DNA of 64,000 nt. Source: Rhodoferax sp. (GTDB taxonomy: Bacteria; Pseudomonadota; Gammaproteobacteria; Burkholderiales; Burkholderiaceae_C). Location of the stretch: NCBI RefSeq assembly GCF_030653815.1, contig NZ_JAURYQ010000009.1, positions 39,607-103,606 of the forward strand, in the 5' to 3' direction. The position numbers and the translations under genes were made by a program. Below are positions 20,162 to 30,342 of the stretch, piece by piece (position 1 is the first letter of the stretch; each line of letters starts with the position of its first letter). The notes below the pieces were generated by a model. The model did no database searches, was not told the DNA's origin, and saw nothing but the letters and a program-made list of their open reading frames with translations.

Positions 20162-21040
20162 ATGACTGCACCTTTTGATTTCTCCCCCGCCTTGGTGGCC
20201 GAATTGGCAAGCGCCGATGTGGCCCGAGCCCTGCAGGAAGATGTGGGTGACGGCGACCTGACCGCCGGCCTGGTGGACCCCAAACTGCGGGCCCGCGCCC
20301 GCATCTTGGCCCGTGAGAGCGCCGTGATCTGCGGTCAACCCTGGGCCGAAGCCGCTCTGCGCCAGCTCGACCCCGAGGTGGAGATCAGTTGGCATGTGCC
20401 TGAGGGCCACCGCTGCAACGCCGATCAGGTGGTGCTGGAAATTCACGGTCAGGCGCGTGCCCTGCTGACGGCCGAGCGCACTGCGCTGAATTTTTTGCAG
20501 CTCATGAGCGCCGTGGCCACCAAAACCAGTGACTATGTGGAAGCCATTCGCGACGTCCCGGGGGTCCGTGCGCACATTGTGGACACCCGCAAGACGATTC
20601 CGGGCCTGCGCCTGGCACAGAAGTACGCGGTGCTGATGGGCGGTGGCGTCAACCACCGGCTGGGCTTGTACGACGCGGTGTTGATCAAGGAAAACCACAT
20701 TGCTGCTGCGGGCGGCGTCAGCGCCGTGCTGCACAAAGCCGCCTTGGTGGCACCGCAGGCCTGTTTTGTCGAGATCGAGATTGAAACCCTGGCCCAGCTC
20801 AGCGAGGCGCTGGATGCGGGCGTGACCATGGTCTTGCTCGACAACATGGGGCTGTCCCAGTTGCACGAGGCGGTGCAACTCAATGCCGGGCGAGCCATCC
20901 TGGAGGTGTCGGGCGGGGTCAACCTGTCGTCGGTGCGCGCCATTGCGTCCACCGGTGTCGACCGTATTTCCATCGGCACCTTGACCAAGGACATCCAGGC
21001 GGTTGATTTTTCGATGCGCTTTGCCACGGAACCGCTCTGA
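20162..21040 (+). CDS. nadC: Nicotinate-nucleotide pyrophosphorylase NadC
   Basis: A 292-residue quinolinate phosphoribosyltransferase. Motifs: ALQEDVGDGDLTAGLV, the RTALNFLQLMSAVAT segment, VDTRKTIPGLRLAQKYAVLMGGGVNHR (split by substrate-binding Arg/Lys/His) and LIKENHI. It converts quinolinate and PRPP to nicotinate mononucleotide in de novo NAD synthesis. The ATG at 20162 fits the family start; a TTG 27 bases upstream would overhang the gpsA stop region. nadA follows on the same strand; nadB is not adjacent. Confidence 0.95.
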   Translation: MTAPFDFSPALVAELASADVARALQEDVGDGDLTAGLVDPKLRARARILARESAVICGQPWAEAALRQLDPEVEISWHVPEGHRCNADQVVLEIHGQARALLTAERTALNFLQLMSAVATKTSDYVEAIRDVPGVRAHIVDTRKTIPGLRLAQKYAVLMGGGVNHRLGLYDAVLIKENHIAAAGGVSAVLHKAALVAPQACFVEIEIETLAQLSEALDAGVTMVLLDNMGLSQLHEAVQLNAGRAILEVSGGVNLSSVRAIASTGVDRISIGTLTKDIQAVDFSMRFATEPL

Positions 21041-21081
21041 ACGGAGAGCCACACGTTGATTTTTGAGGATTCGGAGGCCAC

Positions 21082-22203
21082 ATGAACGCAGCCATGAAAG
21101 AAGTCGATTACGAGCAGCCGCAGGACGAGGCCAGTGGCTCGGTGTGCGCCACCAAACACGCCTGGGCGCGGGTGCCGCCAGAGCCTGGGCCGGCAGAGCG
21201 TGCCGCCCTGAAAGACAAGATCCGGCGCCTGCTCTGGCAAAAAAACGCGGTCATGGTGTCGCATTACTACGTGCACCCCGACCTGCAGGACCTGGCCGAG
21301 GAAACCGGTGGCCTGGTCAGCGACTCGCTGGAAATGGCGCGCTTTGGCCGTGACCATGCGGCGCAGACCCTGGTGGTGTCCGGCGTGCGTTTCATGGGTG
21401 AAACGGCCAAAATCCTGTCGCCAGAAAAACGCGTGCTGATGCCCGACCTCGACGCCACCTGTTCGCTTGACCTGGGTTGCCCGGCAGATGAATTCAGCGC
21501 ATTTTGCGACGCCCACCCGGATCGCACCGTGGTGGTCTATGCCAACACCAGCGCGGCGGTCAAGGCGCGCTCGGACTGGCTGGTGACTTCCAGCTGCGCG
21601 CTCGATATTGTCAAAGCGCTCAAGGACAAGGGCCACAAGATCCTGTGGGCGCCGGACCGCCACTTGGGCGGCTACATCCAGCGTGAAACCGGTGCCGACA
21701 TGCTGATGTGGAACGGCTCGTGCATCGTGCACAACGAGTTCAAGGCCATCGAGTTGCAAGACCTGATGGCGCAAAACCCGGGTGCCAAGGTGCTGGTGCA
21801 CCCCGAGTCGCCGGTCGAGGTGGTGGCGCTGGCGGACGCCGTGGGTTCGACCTCGGGCATCCTCAAGGCGGCCCACGAGATGGACGCCAAAGTGTTCATC
21901 GTGGCCACCGACAACGGCATGATGCACAAGCTGCGCACCCTGAACCCGGGCAAGTTGTTTCTGGAAGCCCCCACCTCGGGCAACAGCGCCACTTGCAAGA
22001 GCTGCGCCCATTGCCCCTGGATGGCCATGAACAGCCTGGCCGATGTGGCCCGTGTGCTGGAAACCGGTGCCAACGAGGTTCAGGTCGATCCGGCCATCAT
22101 CTCCCGCGCCAGGTTGCCAATTGACCGCATGCTGGCGTTCACCTCGGCCCTCAAGGGCGGCCATGACGCGGGCAGCCTGGTGCCCCACATCGGCGCCGCC
22201 TGA
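21082..22203 (+). CDS. nadA: Quinolinate synthase NadA
   Basis: A 373-residue 4Fe-4S enzyme that condenses iminoaspartate with dihydroxyacetone phosphate to quinolinate. The three cluster cysteines are recognisable: in [13 protein letters not shown], in [11 protein letters not shown] and in [13 protein letters not shown]. The N-terminal [16 protein letters not shown] motif is also typical. It pairs with nadC upstream, so the two steps making nicotinate mononucleotide are on one transcript. Confidence 0.95.
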   Translation: MNAAMKEVDYEQPQDEASGSVCATKHAWARVPPEPGPAERAALKDKIRRLLWQKNAVMVSHYYVHPDLQDLAEETGGLVSDSLEMARFGRDHAAQTLVVSGVRFMGETAKILSPEKRVLMPDLDATCSLDLGCPADEFSAFCDAHPDRTVVVYANTSAAVKARSDWLVTSSCALDIVKALKDKGHKILWAPDRHLGGYIQRETGADMLMWNGSCIVHNEFKAIELQDLMAQNPGAKVLVHPESPVEVVALADAVGSTSGILKAAHEMDAKVFIVATDNGMMHKLRTLNPGKLFLEAPTSGNSATCKSCAHCPWMAMNSLADVARVLETGANEVQVDPAIISRARLPIDRMLAFTSALKGGHDAGSLVPHIGAA

Positions 22204-22215
22204 ACCCGCGCTTCG

Positions 22216-23121
22216 TCAGCGCCGTGACGCCGACACCCAGATGCCGCCCACGATCAATCCAAACGCCAGTCCGTGGTACAGGTGCGGTAGCTCCCCTAAA
22301 AAAGCGGCCGACAGCACGGCGGTGAACAAGGGCGTCAGGTTGATGAAAAAACCGGCCACCGACGGGCCCGCGCGTGCCACCCCGGCGCCAAAGGCGCGGT
22401 AAGCCAGCAGGGCGGGGCCGATGGCAATGAACAGCAAGGCCAGTGCCAGACCCCAACTCAACTCCAGCCGCCCTAATCCCAAGGACCACTCTGCGCCTGA
22501 AAAGAGGGCAGACCAGACCAGCCCAAAGGCAATTTGCGCCAGCAAAAAGGCGGCCCAGTCGCGTTTGATCTCGGCCGGCTCGGTGGTCGGGTGGGCCAAC
22601 ATCCAGCTGTAGTAAGCCCAGGCAGCAGACGCCAGCAGGATGTAGACATCACCCGGAACCAGGCGCACCTGCAACAACACATCCAATTGCCCCCGGCTCA
22701 ACACCAGCAGCACGCCACTGATCGACAGCAAGGCGCCGAGCCACTGTTTGCCCGAAATCCGGATGCCAAAAAACACGCGCCCCATCAGCAGCGTCCAGAC
22801 CGGCGTGCTGGCGCCCACCAGGGTCACGTTGATCGGGGTGGAGGTGTTGAGCGACAGGTAGAGCAGCGCGTTGTAGCCGCCAATGCTCAGCAGGCCCAGC
22901 ACGGCAAAACGCTGCCAGTTGGGCCACAGCGCGCTGCCCCGGCGCAGGACCGGGGCGGCCAGCGGCAACAACAGAACGAAGGCAAGCGTCCAGCGCATCA
23001 GGTTGAGCGTCATGGGCGAGACCAGCGGGGCGACCAGGCGCCCCACCACGGCGTTACCCGACCAGAAAATAGGCGGCAGGGTCAGCAACAGGATGGTGCT
23101 GGGGCTGAGTTTGGTGTGCAT
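22216..23121 (-). CDS. EamA/DMT-family transporter
   Basis: A 301-residue integral membrane protein of the drug/metabolite transporter superfamily with about ten hydrophobic helices arranged as two EamA repeats. The first repeat starts ILLLTLPPIFWSGNAVVGR, and the second covers the region after GDVYILLASAAWAYYSWML. The likely start is the ATG at 23121 (MHTKLSPST); an upstream in-frame extension has no family similarity. Substrate is unknown. It converges on nadA with 12 bp between stops. Confidence 0.85.
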   Translation of the reverse strand: MHTKLSPSTILLLTLPPIFWSGNAVVGRLVAPLVSPMTLNLMRWTLAFVLLLPLAAPVLRRGSALWPNWQRFAVLGLLSIGGYNALLYLSLNTSTPINVTLVGASTPVWTLLMGRVFFGIRISGKQWLGALLSISGVLLVLSRGQLDVLLQVRLVPGDVYILLASAAWAYYSWMLAHPTTEPAEIKRDWAAFLLAQIAFGLVWSALFSGAEWSLGLGRLELSWGLALALLFIAIGPALLAYRAFGAGVARAGPSVAGFFINLTPLFTAVLSAAFLGELPHLYHGLAFGLIVGGIWVSASRR

Positions 23122-23229
23122 GGGGCAAGACTGTAACAAGGCTTGGGGTAATGCCTGATGTCCTTGCGGCCGCTTTTGCGGCCTAATCATGGCAATATCT
23201 TGCCAACCCAACATTTCAGGACTTCAAAC

Positions 23230-24225
23230 ATGACAGCAACTACCTCACGCGCCATCCGCATTGACCAACATGGTGGCCCGGGAGAACTCAAATTGGTGAC
23301 CGTGACGGTGGGTGAACCCGGTCCCGGCGAGATCCGCATTCGCCACAAGGCCGTGGGCTTGAACTTCATTGACGTCTACCAGCGCAGCGGCCTGTACCCC
23401 ATGACGCTGCCGCAACAGCTCGGCATGGAAGCCGCAGGCGTGGTGGAAGCGGTGGGCGAGGGCGTGACGCATTTGCAGGTGGGTGACCGCGCGGCCTATG
23501 CCAGCCAGCCCCCGGGAAGCTATTGCGAACTGCGCGTGATGCCGGCCAAATGCGTTTGCAAGTTGCCCGACGCCATCAGCTTTGAGACCGGCGCGGCCAT
23601 GATGCTCAAGGGCCTCACCGCGCAGTATTTGCTCAAAAAAACCCAACCCCAGGGCGGTTTGCAGCCTGGCGACTTTGTGCTGTTTCACGCCGCGGCAGGC
23701 GGTGTCGGTCTGATTGCCTGCCAATGGGCTAAAGCCATGGGTCTGCAACTGATTGGCACGGCGGGCTCAGACGCCAAATGTGCGCTGGCCAAAGCCAACG
23801 GCGCGGCCTTTGTCATCAACTACAGCAGCGAAGATTTTCTGGCGCGGGTCAAGGAAATTACCGCTGGCAAGGGTGTCAAGGTGGTCTATGACTCGGTGGG
23901 CAAGGACACCTGGGACAAGTCGCTGGACTGCCTGGCACCGTTTGGCCTGATGGCCAGCTTTGGCAACGCCTCGGGGCCGGTGGCACCGTTTGCACCCGGC
24001 ATGCTCGGTCCCAAAGGCTCACTGTATTTGACCCGGCAAACCCTGTTCACGCATATTGCGACCCGCGAGAGCACGCAAGCCATGGCCGATGATCTGTTTG
24101 AAGCCGTGACCAGCGGCAAGGTGCAGATTCACATTGACCAGCGCTACAAGCTTGAAGACGTGCAGCAGGCGCACCGCGATCTGGAAGCCCGCCAGACGAC
24201 GGGCTGCAGCATCCTGACTTTATAG
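23230..24225 (+). CDS. qor: NADPH:quinone oxidoreductase, zeta-crystallin family
   Basis: A 331-residue medium-chain dehydrogenase/reductase without the structural zinc site. It shows GLNFIDVYQRSGLYP near the N-terminus, LTAQYLLKKT, and the cofactor loop HAAAGGVGLIACQWAKAMG, which is the quinone-reductase signature. It reduces quinones with NADPH. The chosen ATG is preceded by an AT-rich leader; an in-frame ATG 72 bases upstream gives an unlikely extension. It converges with lspA (3 bp between stops). Confidence 0.9.
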   Translation: MTATTSRAIRIDQHGGPGELKLVTVTVGEPGPGEIRIRHKAVGLNFIDVYQRSGLYPMTLPQQLGMEAAGVVEAVGEGVTHLQVGDRAAYASQPPGSYCELRVMPAKCVCKLPDAISFETGAAMMLKGLTAQYLLKKTQPQGGLQPGDFVLFHAAAGGVGLIACQWAKAMGLQLIGTAGSDAKCALAKANGAAFVINYSSEDFLARVKEITAGKGVKVVYDSVGKDTWDKSLDCLAPFGLMASFGNASGPVAPFAPGMLGPKGSLYLTRQTLFTHIATRESTQAMADDLFEAVTSGKVQIHIDQRYKLEDVQQAHRDLEARQTTGCSILTL

Positions 24226-24228
24226 GGC

Positions 24229-24729
24229 TTAGCGCCCGCGCCGCACCCGCAGCAGCTCGTCCAGGATCAGGCAGGCAGCGCCCACCGTGATGGCGCTGTC
24301 GGCCACATTGAAGGCCGGAAAGTGCCAGCCACGCCAGTGGAAATCCAGGAAGTCCACCACATAGCCGTACAGCACGCGGTCAATCACATTGCCCACGGCG
24401 CCGCCCAGAATGCTGGCGATGGCGAAGGCAAACAATTTTTCACCGGCATGTTTCTTGAGCAGCCAGACCATCACCAGGGCGGCACCCACGCCGATGGCGG
24501 TAAAAAACCAGCGCTGCCAGCCGCCCGCGCTGGCCAGAAAAGAAAACGCTGCGCCGCTGTTGTGGACCCGCACAATGTTGAAGAACGAGGTCACCGGGGT
24601 GCTGTCACCCAATTGGTAATAGCCCAGGATCAGCACCTTGGTGAACTGGTCGGCCATCAGCAGCAGCGCGGCCCAGCCCAGCCAGGCCAGCAGGCTGACG
24701 CTGGAAGACCCGAAGGTTCTGCGCGCCAT
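24229..24729 (-). CDS. lspA: Lipoprotein signal peptidase LspA
   Basis: A 166-residue aspartyl signal peptidase II with four transmembrane helices. The two catalytic Asp motifs are visible: [10 protein letters not shown] and [21 protein letters not shown] is another conserved loop. It cleaves the signal peptide of prolipoproteins. The start ATG at 24729 overlaps the ileS stop (TGATG), so it is translationally coupled to ileS, the standard ribF-ileS-lspA operon. Confidence 0.96.
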   Translation of the reverse strand: MARRTFGSSSVSLLAWLGWAALLLMADQFTKVLILGYYQLGDSTPVTSFFNIVRVHNSGAAFSFLASAGGWQRWFFTAIGVGAALVMVWLLKKHAGEKLFAFAIASILGGAVGNVIDRVLYGYVVDFLDFHWRGWHFPAFNVADSAITVGAACLILDELLRVRRGR

Positions 24730-27611
24730 CAGGCCACCGTGCGGGTTTCCCCGGCACCAAACAGGTTGCTGGTGCAGCGGCCACACAGCGTGGGGTGGGC
24801 GCTGTCCACACCGACATCGTCGCGGTAATGCCAGCAGCGATCGCACTTGGCGTCGGTCGAGGGACTGACCTGAATGCTCAGGGCGTCACCCGCGAGCAGG
24901 TCCATGGCGGAGGTGATGAAGACAAATTTCAGGTCGTCGCCCAGGCTGGCCAGCAGGGCGTGGTCGTCAGGCCCTACCGTCAAAGTTACCCGGGCCTGCA
25001 GTGACGAGCCCAACTTGCCGTCGGCACGCAGGACTTCGATTTCCTTGTTGATGGCGTCGCGCAGTTCGCGAACGCGCGCCCATTTGGCCAGCCGTGCGGC
25101 ATCAGGTTCGGTCATGACGACGTACTGGTCCATGAAGATGGATTCGCGGGTGGCGGCGGGCGTCTTGCCGGCCTGGCCCAGCGTGCGCCAAGCTTCTTCG
25201 GCAGTGAAGCTCAAAAATGGCGCCATCCAGCGCAGCATGGCCTGGGTGATGTGCCACAGTGCGGTCTGCGCACTGCGCCGTGCCAGCGACTTGGGCGCCG
25301 TGGTGTAGAGCCGGTCTTTCAGCACGTCGAGGTAGAACGAACCCAGGTCTTCGCTGCAATAAATCTGCAGCTTGGCCACCACCGGGTGAAATTCATATAT
25401 TTCAAAGTGTGCCAGGATGTCGGCCTGCAATTGCGCCGCACGGCTCAGCGCGTAGCGGTCGATTTCCAGCATCTGAGCCGGTGGCACGGCATCCACAGCG
25501 GGGTCAAAGTCGCTGACGTTGGCCAGCAGGAACTTGAGCGTGTTGCGGATGCGCCGGTAGGTGTCCACCACGCGGGCCAGGATTTTTTCGTCACCGGCAA
25601 TGTCGCCCGAATAGTCGCTGGCGGCGACCCACAGTCGGATGATTTCGGCGCCGAGCTTCTTGCTGGTTTCCTGCGGGTCGACGCCGTTGCCGGCGCTTTT
25701 GCTCATCTTGTGGCCCTTGCTGTCCACGGTGAAACCGTGCGTCAGGATGCCTTTGTAGGGTGCGCGGCCATACATGGCGCAGGCGGTCAACAGGGAGGAG
25801 TGGAACCAGCCGCGGTGCTGGTCATGGCCCTCCAGGTAGAGGTCGGCCTCGGGGCCGTCTTCGTGGCCCGCGCCGGCGTGGGAGCCTTTGAGCACCGTGG
25901 TGTGGGTGGTGCCGGAGTCAAACCAGACTTCCAGGATGTCGCTGCTCTTGGTGTAGTGCTCGGCGTCCACCGCCCCCAGGATGGACTCGGTCGTGGCCTT
26001 GCTCCAGGCCTCGATGCCACCCGCTTCGACCATATCGGCGGCCTGGTCCAGAATCTCCATGGTGCGCGGGTGCAATTCGCCTGAATCTTTGTGCAAAAAG
26101 AAGGGCAGTGGCACGCCCCAGCTGCGCTGGCGGCTGATGCACCAGTCGGGCCGCCCGGCAATCATGTCGCGCAGGCGCGCCTTGCCGTTTTCCGGGTAAA
26201 AAGCCGTGTTTTCAATCGCTTCCAGGGCGATCTTGCGCAGCGACTGGGGTGCCTTGTCTTTGGTGAATACACCCTCACCCTCGTCCATGCGCACGAACCA
26301 CTGGGCGGCGGCGCGGTAGATCACCGGCGTTTTGTGGCGCCAGCAATGCGGGTAGCTGTGCACGATGTTGGTGGTGCAAAACAGGCGGCCCGCCTCGCGC
26401 AGGGTGTCGATGATGACCGGGCAGGCTTTCCAGATGTGCTGGCCGCCAAACAGCGGGAAGTCGGCGGCATAAGCGCCGTTGCCTTGTACCGGATTCAGGA
26501 TGTCATCGTAGGCCATGCCATGCGCGACGCAGCTGTTGAAGTCTTCCACGCCATAAGCGGGCGCCGAGTGCACGATGCCGGTGCCATCCGACGCGCTGAC
26601 GTAGTCGGCCAGGTAGACCGGGCTCAGGCGGTCATAACCGGCGTCGACATGGGCCAACGGGTGCTTGAAGTGGATGCCGCCCAGCGCTTTGCCGTTGGCT
26701 GTGGCCATGACCGTGCCGGTCAGGCCGAAGCGCTCCAGGCAGGCGCTGACCAGATCCTGGGCCAGCACCAGCAAGCCGCGTTCGGTGTCGACCAGGGCGT
26801 AAGTGAGTTCGGGGTGCGCGTTGAGCGCCTGGTTGGCGGGAATGGTCCAGGCGGTGGTGGTCCAGATGACCGCAAAGGCGTCTTTGGCGAGCGACTCCAG
26901 GCCAAAGGCATGGGCCAATTTGGCGGGCTCGGCACACAAGAAACCCACATCAAGGGTTTGCGATTGTTTGTCGGCGTACTCGATCTCGAACTCGGCCAAG
27001 CTGGAGCCGCAGTCAAAACACCAGTACACGGGTTTCAGGCCGCGGTAAACAAAACCGCGCTCAATCACGCGCTTGAAGGCGCGAATCTCATCGGCCTCGT
27101 TCTTGAAATCCATGGTGCGGTAGGGGTGGTCCCAGTCGCCCAGCACGCCCAGGCGTTTGAAGTCTTCGCGCTGCAGATCGATTTGCTCGGTGGCGTAGGC
27201 GCGGCTCTTGGCCTGCATGTCGTCACGCGCCAGTTTGCGGCCAAACTTTTTCTCGATGGCGTTTTCGATCGGCAGGCCGTGGCAATCCCAGCCCGGGATG
27301 TAGGCTGCGTCCAGGCCCTTGAGCTGACGCGCCTTGACGATCATGTCTTTGAGGATCTTGTTGACCGCGTGGCCCATGTGGATCTGGCCGTTGGCGTAGG
27401 GCGGGCCATCGTGCAAGATGAATTTGGGCGCCCCTTGGCGCGCATCACGCAGCTTTTGGTACAGACCCTGGTCCTGCCATTCCTTGACCCACAGCGGTTC
27501 GCGCTTGGGCAGGTCGCCGCGCATCGGAAACGGCGTGTCGGGCAGGTTCAGGGTGCTGCGGTAATCAGCTTTTCCGGCGGTGCCAACGGCATCAGGTGTC
27601 TTAGTGGTCAT
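24729..27611 (-). CDS. ileS: Isoleucyl-tRNA synthetase
   Basis: A 960-residue class I synthetase. The HIGH-type motif is in [16 protein letters not shown] and the KMSKS loop is [10 protein letters not shown]. The editing domain sits between them, with [14 protein letters not shown]. The C-terminus carries the zinc finger CDRCWHYR...CGRC. It charges tRNA-Ile. The ATG at 27611 overlaps the 3' end of ribF by 11 bp and its own stop overlaps the lspA start. Confidence 0.97.
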   Translation of the reverse strand: MTTKTPDAVGTAGKADYRSTLNLPDTPFPMRGDLPKREPLWVKEWQDQGLYQKLRDARQGAPKFILHDGPPYANGQIHMGHAVNKILKDMIVKARQLKGLDAAYIPGWDCHGLPIENAIEKKFGRKLARDDMQAKSRAYATEQIDLQREDFKRLGVLGDWDHPYRTMDFKNEADEIRAFKRVIERGFVYRGLKPVYWCFDCGSSLAEFEIEYADKQSQTLDVGFLCAEPAKLAHAFGLESLAKDAFAVIWTTTAWTIPANQALNAHPELTYALVDTERGLLVLAQDLVSACLERFGLTGTVMATANGKALGGIHFKHPLAHVDAGYDRLSPVYLADYVSASDGTGIVHSAPAYGVEDFNSCVAHGMAYDDILNPVQGNGAYAADFPLFGGQHIWKACPVIIDTLREAGRLFCTTNIVHSYPHCWRHKTPVIYRAAAQWFVRMDEGEGVFTKDKAPQSLRKIALEAIENTAFYPENGKARLRDMIAGRPDWCISRQRSWGVPLPFFLHKDSGELHPRTMEILDQAADMVEAGGIEAWSKATTESILGAVDAEHYTKSSDILEVWFDSGTTHTTVLKGSHAGAGHEDGPEADLYLEGHDQHRGWFHSSLLTACAMYGRAPYKGILTHGFTVDSKGHKMSKSAGNGVDPQETSKKLGAEIIRLWVAASDYSGDIAGDEKILARVVDTYRRIRNTLKFLLANVSDFDPAVDAVPPAQMLEIDRYALSRAAQLQADILAHFEIYEFHPVVAKLQIYCSEDLGSFYLDVLKDRLYTTAPKSLARRSAQTALWHITQAMLRWMAPFLSFTAEEAWRTLGQAGKTPAATRESIFMDQYVVMTEPDAARLAKWARVRELRDAINKEIEVLRADGKLGSSLQARVTLTVGPDDHALLASLGDDLKFVFITSAMDLLAGDALSIQVSPSTDAKCDRCWHYRDDVGVDSAHPTLCGRCTSNLFGAGETRTVA

Positions 27612-28587
27612 GGTGTGGCAGGGAAGCAAAGTAGGCACGGGCGTGCTCGCAATCCTGGCGGATGCCAGCGGTCAAAGCGTCCAGGGAGTTGTATTTGAGT
27701 TCGTCGTGCAGTTTGTGGAGAAGTTCCACGCGCACGATTTTACCGTAGGCCCCCTCGGCCCCCAGCTCAGCCGGCCAGTCCAGGCAATGGGTTTCCAGCA
27801 GCACGCGCCCGCCATTCACATCATTCGGGTCCAGCGACGGTCGAATGCCCAGGTTGGCGACACCCATCAAGGCTTTGTCGGCCAAGCCGTGCACCAGCAC
27901 CGCAAAGATGCCGCTGGCGGCCGGTTTCCAGTGCGCAAAGCGCTGGTTCAGGGTCTTGAAGCCCAGGCTGCGACCCAGTTTGCGGCCATGCACCACATGG
28001 CCGGAGATACGGTAAGGGTGGCCCATCAGGCGGGTGGCATCCGCCATGCGGCCCTGGGACAGCGCCTCGCGCACGGCCGAGCTCGACACCCGCAGGCCAT
28101 GCACCTCGTAGCTGTTCATGCGGGCCACATCAAAGCCCTGTTGCATGCCGGCCGCGTCCAGCATGGCGTAGTCACCGGTGCGGCGCTGACCAAAGCGGAA
28201 GTCATCGCCGACCAGCACATAGCGGACACCCAGGCCTTTGATCAAGACCTCGTCGATGAAGGCCTGCGGCGACAGGTTGGCCAGCCGCGCATCAAAGGGC
28301 AGCACCACCGCCTGGTCAACGCCGCTGTGCGCCAGGTCACTGAGCTTGTCGCGCAAGGTGCCCACGCGCGCCGGTGCCAGCGAGGGGTTGTGGGTGAGGG
28401 CAGCAAAAAAATCACGTGGATGCGGCTCGAATGTCAGGGCGCAACTGGGCACGTCGCGCTGTTGTGCCTCGCCTTTGAGCAGGGAGAGCATGGCTTGGTG
28501 ACCGCGGTGCACGCCGTCAAAGTTGCCTATCGTCAAGGCACACGCCGGCGCAATGTCGGGATGCTTGAAGCCACGGAAAATCTTCAT
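27601..28587 (-). CDS. ribF: Bifunctional riboflavin kinase/FAD synthetase RibF
   Basis: A 328-residue enzyme that makes FMN then FAD. The N-terminal nucleotidyltransferase domain has [16 protein letters not shown] and [17 protein letters not shown]; the C-terminal flavokinase domain has [17 protein letters not shown] (N-terminal edge), ANLGIRPS and the LLETHCLDW strand. It is first in the ribF-ileS-lspA operon. The 170-bp gap upstream should hold its promoter and that of the divergent HNH gene. Confidence 0.96.
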   Translation of the reverse strand: MKIFRGFKHPDIAPACALTIGNFDGVHRGHQAMLSLLKGEAQQRDVPSCALTFEPHPRDFFAALTHNPSLAPARVGTLRDKLSDLAHSGVDQAVVLPFDARLANLSPQAFIDEVLIKGLGVRYVLVGDDFRFGQRRTGDYAMLDAAGMQQGFDVARMNSYEVHGLRVSSSAVREALSQGRMADATRLMGHPYRISGHVVHGRKLGRSLGFKTLNQRFAHWKPAASGIFAVLVHGLADKALMGVANLGIRPSLDPNDVNGGRVLLETHCLDWPAELGAEGAYGKIVRVELLHKLHDELKYNSLDALTAGIRQDCEHARAYFASLPHHDH

Positions 28588-28756
28588 GATTTGTTATAGT
28601 TTTGATAGCGTTATGCGCATGTTCTCAAAGCGCTCGGAGTCGGTCTGACATTTAAATGGAGTATATTGTGTCCGAGATGCGTGCACGGGACACCCGGTTG
28701 GCATCATTTGTGCAGCAGAGCCAGGTTCGGATTGCGTACTTTTCAGGAGTCGTGTT

Positions 28757-29314
28757 TTGAAAGTCTTGAAACTGTCAGCCCAGGGATTGCCCCAGTCGTG
28801 GATTTCGCTTGAACAAGCGGTCATTCATTACGCGTCCGACGAGGTGCGCTGGGAGATGGGCGGCCAGGTGGCGGTGTTTCATGGCGGTCACAACGCCCGC
28901 ACCGGTCAGCAGTCCATCATCACGGTGTCAAGCATCATCGGCACCCGTGGCGTGCCCGGCATCAACCCGTTCGAGCTCAAACCCGGCCTGACCAACAGCA
29001 AGCTGTTTGCCCGCGACCGCAACCTGTGCGCCTACTGTGGTGACCATTTTGACGAGCATGACCTGACGCGCGAGCACATCATTCCGTTCGCCCAGAAGGG
29101 CATCGACACCTGGATGAACGTGGTCACGGCCTGCCGTCCCTGCAACCACCGTAAAAGCCATCGCACACCCGAGCAGGCACACATGCCGCTGCTCTTCACC
29201 CCCTACGTGCCCAGCCTGTGGGAAGACTTCATTTTGCGCAACCGCCGCATCCTGGCCGACCAGATGGAGTTCCTGATGGCCCATGTGCCCAAGTCATCGC
29301 GTTTGGTGGCCTGA
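28757..29314 (+). CDS. HNH endonuclease family protein
   Basis: A 185-residue protein starting at a TTG with a strong AGGAG seven bases upstream. The C-terminal half has a zinc-binding HNH domain: CAYCGDHFDE, REHIIPFAQKG, WMNVVTACRPCNHRKSHR. The N-terminal 90 residues form a conserved but uncharacterised domain (WISLEQAVIHYASDEVRWEMGG in two parts). Chromosomal HNH proteins of this type are widespread in proteobacteria and their substrate is unknown. It sits immediately upstream of a secreted DNA ligase gene. Confidence 0.87.
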   Translation: MKVLKLSAQGLPQSWISLEQAVIHYASDEVRWEMGGQVAVFHGGHNARTGQQSIITVSSIIGTRGVPGINPFELKPGLTNSKLFARDRNLCAYCGDHFDEHDLTREHIIPFAQKGIDTWMNVVTACRPCNHRKSHRTPEQAHMPLLFTPYVPSLWEDFILRNRRILADQMEFLMAHVPKSSRLVA

Positions 29315-29366
29315 CCAGATTTTTCGGTGCGGTCGGTTTTATGAAGGTTGTTTTGTAGGTTGTTTT

Positions 29367-29388
29367 GTAGGTCAGACTTCAGTCTGAC
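29367..29388 (+). repeat. REP-like palindrome with GTAG head
   Basis: GTAG is followed by a perfect eight-base inverted repeat (GTCAGACT / AGTCTGAC, two-base spacer). A second GTAGGT lies 12 bp upstream within a duplicated TTGTTTTGTAGG. The GTAG-plus-palindrome layout matches REP elements mobilised by RAYT transposases. Only one copy is in this window. It lies in the leader of the ligase gene. Confidence 0.55.
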
Positions 29389-29425
29389 AAGCCCGGCGCG
29401 AGCCGGACCAAGGGAGTCAAAAAAG

Positions 29426-30337
29426 ATGAAAAAAAGCCAATTTTCCTGGCGCTTGTCGCCTGTGTGCTTGCTGCTCGGCAGCATCTGGGCAACGGGGGCA
29501 TGGGCGGCCCCTGCCACCCCAGCGGTGCCAGCGTCCGCACTGACGATGGATGCCGCCCCACAACCCGTCCAGCCCGCGCTCATGCACGCCAAACTCTGGC
29601 CCTCCGGCGCGGACCCCCAGCCTTATCTGGTCAGTGAAAAACTCGACGGCGTGCGCGCCTTCTGGGACGGCCAAAGCCTGCGTTTTCGCAGTGGCTTACC
29701 CGTTGCCACGCCGGCCTGGTTTGCCGCTGGTCTGCCCACAACACCGCTTGATGGCGAGCTGTGGCTGGGCCGGGGTCGTTTTGACGAAGTCTCGGGCACG
29801 GTGCGTAAAAAGCGGCCGGTCGAGGCCGAATGGCGCCAACTGCGCTACATGGTGTTTGACCTGCCCGGTGCCCCGGGTTCGTTTGCAGAACGCACTCAGC
29901 GCATCCAAACGCTGGTGACAGAGGTGAACCAGCCCTGGCTGCAGACGGTGGCTCAGACACAGGTTCGCCAGGCTGCCGGCTTGCAAGCCCGGCTGAAACA
30001 GATGGTCAACGAGGGTGGCGAAGGCCTGGTGCTGCACCGTGCCAACGCCCTGTGGTCGCCGGGGCGCAGTGACGCCTTGTTCAAGCTCAAACCCCTGCCC
30101 GACGAAGAAGCCCGCGTCATCGCGCACTTGCCGGGCAAAGGGCGCCACGCCGGGCGCATGGGCGCCTTGTTGCTGGCCCTGCCCGATGGCCAGCAGTTTG
30201 CCCTGGGCACCGGTTTCAGCGACGCCCAGCGCGCTGACCCGCCGCCCGTGGGTGCCGTGGTGACTTACCGCTACCGCGACCGCACACCCAAAGGTCTACC
30301 TCGCTTTGCCTCGTATTTGCGGGTGCAGCCACAATAA
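29426..30337 (+). CDS. ligE: Periplasmic ATP-dependent DNA ligase (LigE type)
   Basis: A 303-residue minimal ATP-dependent DNA ligase. An N-terminal signal peptide (MKKSQFSWRLSPVCLLLG, cut near WAA) is followed by the adenylation domain with the nucleotidyl Lys in SEKLDGVRAFW, the LDGELWLGRGRF motif, EGLVLHRANALW and LFKLKPL, and then a short OB domain (YRYRDRTPKGLPRF). There is no N-terminal DNA-binding domain. Secreted LigE enzymes in Gram-negatives are thought to act on DNA outside the cytoplasm, for example during uptake or in biofilm. ATG at 29426 is chosen because it starts the signal peptide. Confidence 0.88.
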   Translation: MKKSQFSWRLSPVCLLLGSIWATGAWAAPATPAVPASALTMDAAPQPVQPALMHAKLWPSGADPQPYLVSEKLDGVRAFWDGQSLRFRSGLPVATPAWFAAGLPTTPLDGELWLGRGRFDEVSGTVRKKRPVEAEWRQLRYMVFDLPGAPGSFAERTQRIQTLVTEVNQPWLQTVAQTQVRQAAGLQARLKQMVNEGGEGLVLHRANALWSPGRSDALFKLKPLPDEEARVIAHLPGKGRHAGRMGALLLALPDGQQFALGTGFSDAQRADPPPVGAVVTYRYRDRTPKGLPRFASYLRVQPQ

Positions 30338-30342
30338 GGCGC

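Noticed and set aside
28660..28760. Imperfect palindrome TGTCC...GGGACA upstream of the HNH gene as an operator
   Set aside because: Five to six matching bases with a long spacer; expected by chance.
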